Virus record (IMG/VR): IMGVR_UViG_3300035698_005470
Location: 1-29,048 of that record
DNA length: 29,048 nt
Strand: one strand, 5' to 3'
Source of the DNA: a virus
Shown here: positions 7,741-14,324 of the stretch, in pieces
Layout: every line of letters begins with the position of its first letter
Position numbering within the stretch: the first letter of the stretch is position 1
The notes under the pieces: model-generated
What the model saw: the letters and a program-made list of their open reading frames with translations, nothing else
What the model was told of the DNA's origin: nothing
Database searches by the model: none
Translations under genes and position numbers: made by a program

Positions 7741-8326
7741 TATACAAGCCCTCCATAAAGTCGTTTTAAATCTGCTCTTTTCTTATCTGCTTTTTCAATA
7801 GTCATTTTTTCATCAAACTTCCAGCCTCTTAAAATCCGGTCATATTTAAAACCTTTCTCCCAGTACATAAGAAGCTCCTGCACACTCAATCTTTCGTTGA
7901 TGTAATCAATTGTCCATCCGTAGATAATAGCTGTTTCTGCAATGTAATCGTTAATTCCTCTGGGCTCATTTTCGTTAGGAGCTTCTCCAGCATTTCGTCT
8001 ATTGCCTGTTGTGCTTTTATCTCTTTTTTTTTATCCCCTAAAATTGGTTCAAGTGCTACTTCGAGAAATTCCGATAATTCAAAATAGTTTAAATGTCGCA
8101 TGATATATTTTTCTGTTATCATCCGGCGTTTAAGCCAGTTGAAAGATGGTGTAAAATCTACCCGGATTAAAATAATTACGGCCTTTGTAATTCCCAGGAT
8201 ATTTTTATACTGCCCAACATTACCCTGTTTAATTATCTCATTATATAAATCCATTGCACGGGTTACACGCCCGACACAAATCCATGAATAGTCAATTTCT
8301 TTTTTACCTATCTTTAAAATCTTCAA
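7740..8326 (-). CDS. Tail assembly chaperone GT, -1 frameshift product
   Basis: Reading frame G slips -1 at A_AAA_AAA (8030-8024) and continues through a second open frame to TAA 7742-7740. The fused protein would be 195 residues: 101 from G plus 94 from the T extension. The T part contains AETAIIYGWTIDYINERLSV followed by QELLMYWEKGFKYDRILRGW, a well-conserved-looking domain that has no start codon or SD of its own at its beginning. This is the lambda G/GT arrangement, in which GT binds the tape measure and recruits major tail protein. The T stop overlaps the tape measure ATG. Without the frameshift, 7741-7885 would be an unexplained gap carrying a clearly coding-like peptide. Confidence 0.85.
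7886..8326 (-). CDS. Tail assembly chaperone G (unshifted)
   Basis: A 146-residue protein located between the major tail protein and the tape measure, the standard position of gpG-like chaperones. It starts with TTG at 8326, with SD AAGGAG 7 nt upstream; the preceding codons include a stop, so no ATG start is available. The N-terminal domain is mixed alpha (WICVGRVTRAMDLYNEIIKQ) and the end is acidic and helical (DEMLEKLLTKMSPEELTITL). The frame carries nine consecutive A residues in the message at codons 99-101, the slip site for the GT form. G is normally made in large excess over GT. Confidence 0.8.
   Translation of the reverse strand: MKILKIGKKEIDYSWICVGRVTRAMDLYNEIIKQGNVGQYKNILGITKAVIILIRVDFTPSFNWLKRRMITEKYIMRHLNYFELSEFLEVALEPILGDKKKEIKAQQAIDEMLEKLLTKMSPEELTITLQKQLLSTDGQLITSTKD
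8024..8030 (-). promoter_or_regulatory. Slippery heptamer A_AAA_AAA for -1 programmed frameshift
   Basis: The minus-strand message reads GAT AAA AAA AAA GAG in the G frame, giving a perfect X_XXY_YYZ heptamer followed by G. The -1 frame has a stop (TAA) just upstream of the site and is open downstream for 94 codons, so shifting must occur here or later. I do not see an obvious strong stem-loop within the next 30 nt. Confidence 0.8.
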
Positions 8327-8337
8327 TCCTTAACTCC

Positions 8338-8532
8338 TTACTCACAAGACTCTAATTCTTTAAAAGCCGATAACATTCTAACTGTGTCACCTGAAGCAAT
8401 AGAATTTTCGCCTTCATTTATAGCTTGTTGTACAAAATGACCTCCAAATGCTCCCATAGGAATTAGATCATATTCTTTTTTTACTTCTCTACATCTATTA
8501 CACTGTCCCTGTATTCCTTCTATTAAATTCAC
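8338..8532 (-). CDS. Small protein with a CxxC pair, between major tail protein and chaperone
   Basis: A 64-residue protein with one CNRC pair (residues 11-14), a central GAFGGHF segment and a C-terminal acidic part. A single CxxC could bind metal or form a disulfide, but two ligands alone do not define a zinc finger. It starts at ATG 8532 with SD AAGGAG at 8544-8539, and its stop TAA is part of the SD of the G gene. The SD may be masked by an RNA pseudoknot with the hairpin loop just upstream (8551-8581). Many siphoviruses have a small uncharacterised gene at this position. Function unknown. Confidence 0.65.
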   Translation of the reverse strand: MNLIEGIQGQCNRCREVKKEYDLIPMGAFGGHFVQQAINEGENSIASGDTVRMLSAFKELESCE

Positions 8533-8538
8533 TCCAAA

Positions 8539-8581
8539 CTCCTTATAATAGGGTGAATGGCAAGGAGAAAACCATCCACCC
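8539..8581 (-). promoter_or_regulatory. Hairpin whose loop is complementary to the next SD (possible pseudoknot)
   Basis: On the minus-strand message, right after the major tail gene, GGGTGGATGG (8581-8572) pairs with CCATTCACCC (8560-8551) in a 10-bp stem with one G-U pair. The 11-nt loop (8571-8561) contains CTCCTT, the exact complement of the SD AAGGAG at 8544-8539. No U tract follows, so it is not a typical terminator. It could lower translation of the 64-residue gene or stabilise the upstream message. Confidence 0.45.
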
Positions 8582-8589
8582 AGAAAAAA

Positions 8590-9489
8590 TTAAATTGTTA
8601 CTCCTGACTGTAAAACGATATCAAACTTTTTAAGCATCAACTGATTACCGAGTGTTGACCTATCTGTGTCAATCTCTGCAAGCAAACTCAAAGTGTAAGG
8701 AACTTCAGGACTCGTATCATCTTTACTCTTAAAAGTTAAAGCGTCTCCACCGTTAACTGTACAAGAGAAAAAGTCAAAAGTTGTCCGTCTGTAAATTGCA
8801 TCTGCGGCTGTTATTCCGGCATTTGCGGCAGCGTCTGTTGCGTCTGCAATATCGGCAACATAATTTATAAATCTCCACCAAATCGGAGTCATAGAACTAA
8901 GCCCACCGGTTGATAGGGTTGTGCTTGCTGATGGTGTATAGTCTGTATCGATTGTAACTGTCTGTGCCTCTGTCGTTACAGTTGCACTGTCAAGAACAAC
9001 TATTGCCCAATTACCATCCGGCAATTTTAGAGTTGTATAATCTGTCAATAAAACTATAGCTCCATTTGTTCCAAGTTCTACACTGTTGATTGTTGGAATT
9101 AGTCCAGACTGATTTTGACCACTCATTGTAATCGGAATATTATAAGCCCAATCACCAGAAGCAATAACTTGGTCGTTATCCTCCACAAGAGTACTTGCAA
9201 CCGATGATAGTATATCAATTCCACCTCTGATTGCGTCCAATTTTGTCAAATCATATTCCCATAAATTACCCGTGACTGTCACTGTCTGATTTGCGATTCC
9301 TCTTAAAATATCAGGTGCAATTCCGTTATCAGGTGCTGAGTCAAGAGCTGTCATATCTTCTGTATATGCGAACCCGTCACCAAGTCCGACATTTGTAAAT
9401 GAACCGCCTGAATCCGTTGAATAAAATGCAGCTACCGAACCAATTTTTATTGATTTAGGGCTTTGTGTTGTTGCTTGTACTGTACCCAT
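8590..9489 (-). CDS. Major tail (tube) protein
   Basis: A 299-residue beta-rich protein, upstream of the chaperones and downstream of the tail terminator, the canonical slot for the tail tube protein. The N-terminus IKIGSVAAFYSTDSGGSFTNVG and motifs such as VTVTGNLWEYDLTKLDAIRG look like tube-forming beta-sandwich proteins. The size is above the lambda gpV value (246), which leaves room for an added surface domain (about 170-230, rich in Thr, Ala and Asp). The C-terminus is LMLKKFDIVLQSGVTI. SD GGAGG precedes the ATG. It is followed by the hairpin at 8551-8581, which may help keep this highly expressed message stable. Confidence 0.75.
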   Translation of the reverse strand: MGTVQATTQSPKSIKIGSVAAFYSTDSGGSFTNVGLGDGFAYTEDMTALDSAPDNGIAPDILRGIANQTVTVTGNLWEYDLTKLDAIRGGIDILSSVASTLVEDNDQVIASGDWAYNIPITMSGQNQSGLIPTINSVELGTNGAIVLLTDYTTLKLPDGNWAIVVLDSATVTTEAQTVTIDTDYTPSASTTLSTGGLSSMTPIWWRFINYVADIADATDAAANAGITAADAIYRRTTFDFFSCTVNGGDALTFKSKDDTSPEVPYTLSLLAEIDTDRSTLGNQLMLKKFDIVLQSGVTI

Positions 9490-9495
9490 AATTAC

Positions 9496-9900
9496 CTACC
9501 TCCGTATATATGTTATCTTTATATTTACGGCAGTATTAAAGTACTTGCCGTCTGTAACCGTTCCTATTATATCGCTTGAACTTCTAAATGCATAAGCTGA
9601 AGCAAAACACTCACTATCATAAAATAGTTCATCAACTGCTTCGCCTAACTTGACGCTTGCTGTCATACTATCCGCCCAACAATCTACTATTAAAAATCTT
9701 GTTTCTATTCCGTTTAATTTATCAACTGTTCCTTGTCTTACTGAAATTGCAGGATAAACATTTTGTGCTTCTGGAAGATCGCCAAATACAATAGCTTCCT
9801 GACTTGAAGTTGTCCCGTCCTGGTTTATCATTGAAGTAGTTAAAGAGGTTATTGAGGTTTCAGCTTTTAAGATTTCAATTACTGCTTCATAGTCTGTCAT
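9496..9900 (-). CDS. Tail terminator protein (gpU/DUF3168-like)
   Basis: A 134-residue protein just before the major tail gene. The start EAVIEILKAETSITSL, the central GDLPEAQNVYPAISV followed by a strand with LNGIETRFLIVDCWA and a helix KLGEAVDELFY match the layout of tail terminator (DUF3168-type) proteins that cap the finished tail tube and join it to the head. Its ATG overlaps the upstream gene stop by four bases (ATGA). Family assignment is by pattern and position, not by search. Confidence 0.68.
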   Translation of the reverse strand: MTDYEAVIEILKAETSITSLTTSMINQDGTTSSQEAIVFGDLPEAQNVYPAISVRQGTVDKLNGIETRFLIVDCWADSMTASVKLGEAVDELFYDSECFASAYAFRSSSDIIGTVTDGKYFNTAVNIKITYIRR

Positions 9901-10340
9901 CTTGAAAATCCTTTTTTCTTATCTACCCATTTCAAGGCTATTCCCTCTTTTCTGAATATCTCAATTATACGCTTTATATTAAGTGTCAAAGCAGGTAGTA
10001 AAAATGGTTGTGCTTTTGTTCCCGGGTGATTTACTGTTTTACCGAAAAAGTTAGTACCATCTGAAAGCCCTTTTCCAGTCGCTGTAATTGTATGCGGCCT
10101 AGTCCCAAACTCTACATATGGAGCGTAATCAAGATTAGATCCTACTACTGCATTATCAGGTAATACCGTATCGGTTATAGAAGCCCTTAATTGACCTCCG
10201 AGTCCGACTGTTTTATTAACAGGGGCAAGAGCTACAGCTTGAGCCTTTACAATTAAAGCAGATTTTTTTAGGGCTCGCCAATTAGAGTTATCAAAATCAC
10301 TCATAACCTTAGCACCATTCCATTCTAGTTTACTACTCAT
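9897..10340 (-). CDS. HK97 gp10-like head-tail joining protein
   Basis: A 147-residue protein with the hallmarks of the HK97 gp10 family: an N-terminal helix ending ALKKSALIVKAQAVALAPV, then GGQLRASI, then NLDYAPYVEFGTRPHTI, and a C-terminal PGTKAQPFLLPAL motif. These proteins take part in joining the head connector to the tail. It overlaps both neighbours by four bases (ATGA), indicating coupled translation in the order closure protein, gp10-like, tail terminator. The motif YVEFGT followed by QPFLxPA is a strong family signature. Confidence 0.82.
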   Translation of the reverse strand: MSSKLEWNGAKVMSDFDNSNWRALKKSALIVKAQAVALAPVNKTVGLGGQLRASITDTVLPDNAVVGSNLDYAPYVEFGTRPHTITATGKGLSDGTNFFGKTVNHPGTKAQPFLLPALTLNIKRIIEIFRKEGIALKWVDKKKGFSR

Positions 10341-10687
10341 TTCCGTATCCTCACAGTGAAAACCTCAACATCTCCCAAATCAAGTATATTCTCAGTAGGA
10401 AAAATATCATAAACTTTCCCGTTAATAGTTGCTGTATCTGCAGGCAATATTGCAGCCGTAATTTTTGCAGGGTCTATTAAAATTTTATGAGTTGATGGAT
10501 TACCAATTCTGTCATAAGCGAAAATTTCACCTGCTGATAATTGCCAAAATGCACCAAGACCGGAAAACTTTTCTATATCGGTTGCATAAGTTGGTTGACC
10601 GTCTGCACCTGTACCGGTTAAATTTCCCTTGCCGGTAATGACAATGGTCTTATTCATCTCTGCTGAAAAATTATCCATCCAAGCCAT
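10337..10687 (-). CDS. Head closure / head-tail adaptor protein
   Basis: A 116-residue beta-rich protein with N-terminal FSAEMNKTIVITGKGNLTGTG, then AFWQLSAGEIFAYDRIGNPS, and ending DVEVFTVRIRK. The small beta-barrel-type layout, the size and the location between the gp6-like connector and the gp10-like protein fit head closure proteins (SPP1 gp16 type) that keep packaged DNA inside and bind the tail. Its ATG shares a base with the stop of the upstream gene (TAATG). The assignment depends mainly on synteny. Confidence 0.6.
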   Translation of the reverse strand: MAWMDNFSAEMNKTIVITGKGNLTGTGADGQPTYATDIEKFSGLGAFWQLSAGEIFAYDRIGNPSTHKILIDPAKITAAILPADTATINGKVYDIFPTENILDLGDVEVFTVRIRK

Positions 10688-11322
10688 TAGTGACCGCCCA
10701 TATAAACAGGAAATGCCTTAACAAACCATGAAGGCATTCCAGATCTACCATCTATTTGTGACTGACTAACAGACCATGATACCCGAGATGGTCCGATACT
10801 TTTTGACAGTAATCCAGCCGCTGGAATAGAAGTTGACTCTTGGTCAATTAACCACTGGATCCCCTTTGCAATTGTTGTTTGCATACCGATATTGAAGCCT
10901 AAATATAAAATAATAGAGGCTCCTGTTGCTGTTGCATTTGCCGATAATTCAATAGTTGGTACTCGGTAAATTGTACCTGATAATGTCACATCAGACAGAC
11001 CATAATAAACTTGATCAATATAAGTGTCGTCAGGAATTCCGGTTCCTGTAATTAAAGTTCCAATTTCTAAATATTCGTCAAGATCATCTAGTATTAAATC
11101 GTTCTGAATACCACCTGTAACATTTTTTAAACCTGAAACAATCACGACTTTAGAATCTACTGTTGTGTCCCCTACGATCTGCATATTGTATCTGTTATGA
11201 GTTATCATTTTTACTTTAGAATCTATTATAGTAATATATCTTGATATCTCGGTATCCCAGGTCGTTGCTGTGATGCCGAGAAGTTCTTTAGTTTTTGCAA
11301 GTGTTATTACTTTAGTAGCCAT
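10687..11322 (-). CDS. Head-tail connector (gp6/gp15-like adaptor)
   Basis: A 211-residue protein. The N-terminal helices (AKTKELLGITATTWDTEISR, then ITIIDSKVKMITHNRYN) are typical of connector proteins of the HK97 gp6 / SPP1 gp15 family that sit below the portal. About residues 55-145 form a Thr/Gly/Ile-rich beta insertion not present in the compact family members (about 100-110 residues). The C-terminal part returns to helices (TTIAKGIQWLIDQES) and a tail containing SVSQSQIDGRSGMPSWF. The length is therefore roughly double the simplest family members because of the central insertion, which might be exposed on the virion neck. Confidence 0.65.
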   Translation of the reverse strand: MATKVITLAKTKELLGITATTWDTEISRYITIIDSKVKMITHNRYNMQIVGDTTVDSKVVIVSGLKNVTGGIQNDLILDDLDEYLEIGTLITGTGIPDDTYIDQVYYGLSDVTLSGTIYRVPTIELSANATATGASIILYLGFNIGMQTTIAKGIQWLIDQESTSIPAAGLLSKSIGPSRVSWSVSQSQIDGRSGMPSWFVKAFPVYMGGH

Positions 11323-11324
11323 AA

Positions 11325-11531
11325 TTAGTCAACTTTCTTTTTAGGAGCTGGTTTTCTTTTAACTACGGGCTTTATATATTCCGCATAAGCTCCCACAGGA
11401 TCGGTAGGATAACCTCTCAACCGTTCGATTTCTGCCTTATCTTCAGTCGCATATTTTCCATCCACAAATCTGATCATGTTTTTTCTGTTGCCCGTCCATA
11501 CTAGACCATTTCCTAAAAATGTTATTTTCAT
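11325..11531 (-). CDS. Small basic-tailed protein of the head-tail region
   Basis: A 68-residue protein beginning MKITFLGNGLVWTGNRKNM and ending in a basic tail (VVKRKPAPKKKVD). The N-terminal half has short beta strands (IRFVDGKYAT) and the middle a charged helix (DKAEIERLRG). Very small proteins with this shape are common between capsid and connector genes of siphoviruses, without a settled function. SD AAGGAG is well placed before the ATG. It lies two bases upstream of the gp6-like gene's start region. It may bind DNA or another head protein through its basic tail; that is inference only. Confidence 0.6.
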   Translation of the reverse strand: MKITFLGNGLVWTGNRKNMIRFVDGKYATEDKAEIERLRGYPTDPVGAYAEYIKPVVKRKPAPKKKVD

Positions 11532-11543
11532 AATGTTCTCCTT

Positions 11544-12107
11544 TTATTCTTCTTCAATTCCTCTATTCTCTTCGTACCAAAATAACTCTAAAATACAAGT
11601 AGTTGCACCGTCTGGAACTAAAGTAAGTACATAATTAGTATTCTGTTTTAATACAAGTTCTTGACTAGCTGCACTACCACCTCCGGCCTGGGAGAAAGCA
11701 TTTCCTGAACTCCCTATACCTCCAGCTTGAATAATAGTACCGGCAGGTGTTGCTGTTGCCCCTTTTACAAAAGTTTGCATGTTTGTTGCATTAGTTGCTA
11801 ACCTATTTCTATTTACAGGTACTACAGCTGTACCGCCTGTAAAACTATCACCTTCATATAAATTAAAACTTACATAATCAGCACTTGTTTGTACTCCGAT
11901 AGGTCGCCAGTGAATAAATTTACCACTTGCTACAGTTGGAGTCGTAAATGCTATATCATAAGCTGCTGAAATTGAACCTGTATTTATAATTGAAGTAAAT
12001 GCAATTCCATCATGTATATAGGCATGATCTGAATCAATTATACCCATATATCCTGTTAACCCTTCTTGCTCTGCAATTGCTATATCTGATAATTTAGCTA
12101 AACCCAT
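11544..12107 (-). CDS. Virion structural protein, probable capsid-associated beta protein
   Basis: A 187-residue protein rich in Thr, Ala, Ser and Gly. The N-terminus LSDIAIAEQEGLTGYMGIID is followed by a beta domain (IAFTSIINTGSISAAYDIAF, IHWRPIGVQ, VSFNLYEGDSFTGGTAV) and a C-terminal strand pair ending ILELFWYEENRGIEEE. It resembles structural proteins found near the capsid genes of many phages, without a fixed name. It lies just downstream of the terminator hairpin 12126-12148, so it may be made by read-through or from a promoter I cannot see. SD AAAGGGG precedes the ATG. Possible head decoration protein. Confidence 0.5.
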   Translation of the reverse strand: MGLAKLSDIAIAEQEGLTGYMGIIDSDHAYIHDGIAFTSIINTGSISAAYDIAFTTPTVASGKFIHWRPIGVQTSADYVSFNLYEGDSFTGGTAVVPVNRNRLATNATNMQTFVKGATATPAGTIIQAGGIGSSGNAFSQAGGGSAASQELVLKQNTNYVLTLVPDGATTCILELFWYEENRGIEEE

Positions 12108-12125
12108 AAATAACCCCTTTAATAA

Positions 12126-12148
12126 AAGCCGGGCATTACACCCGGCTT
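12126..12148 (-). terminator. Rho-independent terminator after the capsid gene block
   Basis: A perfect 8-bp GC-rich stem, AAGCCGGG (12126-12133) with CCCGGCTT (12141-12148), and a 7-nt loop. On the minus strand it is followed by TTTTATTAAA, a reasonable U-rich tract. It lies between genes 12155-12862 and 11544-12107 and would end much of the transcription started at the internal promoter 15025-15054, allowing more capsid than neck and tail message. Confidence 0.8.
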
Positions 12149-12154
12149 ATAATT

Positions 12155-12862
12155 TTAATTTGCCTGAATAAATCTCATCCATGAAGTCTCTAAAGTAGTT
12201 GCAGCTGCTGCACCATTTCTGACTGAAATTGAAGGAGTCGCAACGGTTACCGGAATTGATGTATTAGTACGACCAACTAAGGCCGAGTCAAAATATACAT
12301 TGATAAATTCACCATCAAAATATACTTCATAAGTATGTAGTTCAGTATCCATTGTACCGACTGCAATACTCGTTACCTCTGCCCCTGCTGCGTAAACATG
12401 AAAGTTTATTGCTGTCACGGCGTCCAACTTCGAAAAGAAGAATCCACCTGCTGAGACTGCTATTGCATGGGCTGAACTTGCGGCTGTTAAAGTTGTATCA
12501 ACTCCACACACTCCGAAAAGAAAATCACTTTGCGTAATTTTGTCAAGACTCATTTTAGCACCGAAATAAAACGGTTTAGAATTAACGGCGGCAAAAGGAG
12601 AGCCCTTTACTTGTGAGCTATAACCATTAAAATCAGTTGCACCGGTTGTCATAGTCAAAAGACTTCCAGCGGTTACACTGTTAACAGTCGTATTTGATCC
12701 GGTCTCTGTTGCCGTCCAAGATACCATTTCGCCTGTAGTGTCGTCGGTCGGTATGCCATTTGTGGGAATGTATTTTACTACATTATTTCCCCACGCATCA
12801 TGCCATCTGTGAGCGTACTTATCATCTACTAAGATAAGATTATCATTAACATTACTAAACAT
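12155..12862 (-). CDS. Lectin/LamG-like decoration protein
   Basis: A 235-residue protein that looks like a concanavalin-like (LamG) beta-sandwich. The centre has PFYFGAKMSLDKITQSDFLFGVC and later LHTYEVYFDGEFINVYFDSALVG, the paired strands typical of such folds. The N-terminus DDKYAHRWHDAWGNNVVKY probably anchors it to the capsid. LamG-like modules bind glycans; on a capsid, they may bind to host-surface or mucus sugars. It lies two genes after the major capsid gene, before the terminator. SD GGGAGG precedes the ATG. The lectin-like fold is inferred from pattern; sugar binding is not shown. Confidence 0.6.
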   Translation of the reverse strand: MFSNVNDNLILVDDKYAHRWHDAWGNNVVKYIPTNGIPTDDTTGEMVSWTATETGSNTTVNSVTAGSLLTMTTGATDFNGYSSQVKGSPFAAVNSKPFYFGAKMSLDKITQSDFLFGVCGVDTTLTAASSAHAIAVSAGGFFFSKLDAVTAINFHVYAAGAEVTSIAVGTMDTELHTYEVYFDGEFINVYFDSALVGRTNTSIPVTVATPSISVRNGAAAATTLETSWMRFIQAN

Positions 12863-12873
12863 AATAACCCTCC

Positions 12874-13296
12874 CTAGGTTGTAAATGTTTCGACTGAGGT
12901 TCCACCGGTTACGGTATAACCCAAGATAGTCGTATTTGCTACGGTCAAAGTATCTGTTTCAGTATTTGCCCACGTTGCCTCGGTCCCTGATACTACAACA
13001 GTTATTTCACCTGCCACAAGTGTCATTGTGCTAGTGGGAACTATAGAAGCGGTTCCACCTCCATCATCAGCAATTGACAAGATAGAAGTAAAAGCACCAT
13101 CAAGCCATCTATGGACATCACCATTAGCATTTTGAACCTGAATTTTTACATTTCTAGTCCATGCTGCTGTAGTTGGTACGGGTGTAACCGTTTCAGGATC
13201 TATAACTATTACCATATCCCCAGCCATTGCCTGAGACATTAATTCAAGATCTGTTCTTAAACCAGGGGCTATCCCCTGGGTATTTTTTAAAGCCAT
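12874..13296 (-). CDS. Capsid decoration/cement protein (probable)
   Basis: A 140-residue, Thr/Val/Ala-rich beta protein directly downstream of the major capsid gene. The N-terminus GIAPGLRTDLELMSQAMAGD is followed by an Ig-like strand series (AWTRNVKIQVQNANGDVHRWL, then ISIADDGG-type turns, then ITVVVSGTEATWANTETDTL). The low charge, Ig-like strands and position suggest a head decoration protein that binds on top of the assembled shell. SD GGGGG precedes the ATG. It is co-transcribed with scaffold and capsid genes. A hub or fibre role is less likely because of position. Confidence 0.55.
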   Translation of the reverse strand: MALKNTQGIAPGLRTDLELMSQAMAGDMVIVIDPETVTPVPTTAAWTRNVKIQVQNANGDVHRWLDGAFTSILSIADDGGGTASIVPTSTMTLVAGEITVVVSGTEATWANTETDTLTVANTTILGYTVTGGTSVETFTT

Positions 13297-13307
13297 ATTG
13301 TCACCCC

Positions 13308-14279
13308 CTAACTTGTGCTAGTTCCGGTTACTGTTCCATGAAAATAAGAAGAACCGTAATCGATACCCATCTGACCAAATAACTGCCAATCTTCTCCGGC
13401 TCCTGTTTTTGCAAGAGGTTCAAGGATTAGTCTGTTATCATTAGTTGGTTTGTTCATAACGGGCTGGAATACAAGACCAACTTCATCAAGGTTCACAACT
13501 GCGATTGTTCCGGCTGGTACTCTTGGGACATACGCAATTTCAAATTCACCAAACTGGGTAATTACTCTGTTGATTGCACTTCCACCAGTAAAACGGTCGG
13601 TAGGTACAAAAGAATAAATGTCGTCGAGTATCTGCATATTCCAAGCGTTAGCCATTATCACAAATCTACCATCACGATCAAAAGATCCATTGTCGGCCAT
13701 CTCTTTAAAAAGAGAATCCATTATAACTTTGGTAACATCAACACTACCGGCTGCTACTGTATTAGTAGTCGAACCTGTAATAAGTCCACGCATTGCAAAT
13801 GCTACACTTTCGGACGTTGACAGTGCATAAGTACCATTTAAAGCTGAGTATTCAAGATCCATTTTAATCTGATTCATATTAGCCTGAATCTGAAATGCGA
13901 GTTCATCAGCTACGGGATTGGCTCCAGCCTCATCATAACCAAAACCTGAAGTACTAACTTCAACTCTTTTTAGTCGGTCGGCTGCTGATAATTTAGCATA
14001 GGAAATACTGATTTTTTCCTGGAAAATCTGAGCTACATTTTTTTCATTACTTCTCACGAAGCTCTGAGCAGTCGGAGCAGTCAGGGAGTCAGTTTCCGTA
14101 ATTGCTGGCTGTGCTGCCGTAGCTTGATCATAGTTTGAACTCATAGCAAATTCTGGGGTTGATACGTCTCTGACCTGACTAATCAAATCGAGAAATGGTG
14201 TCTTAACTTTTGAAGGTGTAAATAATTGCCCTGCATAATTAGGCAAGTTCCAAAGTGTTCCTGCTGTAGTGTTTGCCAT
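13308..14279 (-). CDS. Major capsid protein (SU10-like, HK97 fold)
   Basis: A 323-residue protein. The N-terminus NLPNYAGQLFTPSKVKTPFL and the segments FQEKISISYAKLSAADRL, MNQIKMDLEYSALNG, RFVIMANAWNMQILDDIY and VPRVPAGTIAVVNLDEVGLVF match the SU10/DUF5309-type major capsid proteins with an HK97 fold. The order N-arm, P-domain, A-domain can be followed. It assembles the icosahedral shell, with the upstream scaffold protein as its partner. The SD AGGAGG lies at a good distance. A 9-bp hairpin spanning the scaffold stop (14297-14324) lies just upstream of this SD. The absence of an attached protease gene fits a separate scaffold mode of assembly. Confidence 0.82.
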   Translation of the reverse strand: MANTTAGTLWNLPNYAGQLFTPSKVKTPFLDLISQVRDVSTPEFAMSSNYDQATAAQPAITETDSLTAPTAQSFVRSNEKNVAQIFQEKISISYAKLSAADRLKRVEVSTSGFGYDEAGANPVADELAFQIQANMNQIKMDLEYSALNGTYALSTSESVAFAMRGLITGSTTNTVAAGSVDVTKVIMDSLFKEMADNGSFDRDGRFVIMANAWNMQILDDIYSFVPTDRFTGGSAINRVITQFGEFEIAYVPRVPAGTIAVVNLDEVGLVFQPVMNKPTNDNRLILEPLAKTGAGEDWQLFGQMGIDYGSSYFHGTVTGTSTS

Positions 14280-14296
14280 CGTGTGGCCTCCTGGTT

Positions 14297-14324
14297 ACAG
14301 CAGGATTTATTTTAGTCCTGCTGT
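14297..14324 (-). promoter_or_regulatory. Hairpin spanning scaffold stop, upstream of capsid SD
   Basis: A perfect 9-bp stem, ACAGCAGGA (14297-14305) and TCCTGCTGT (14316-14324), with a 10-nt loop. The scaffold stop codon (14314-14312) lies in the loop. The capsid SD AGGAGG follows a few bases downstream on the minus strand. No U tract follows, so termination is unlikely; RNA processing, message protection or a translation effect is more plausible. Confidence 0.5.
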
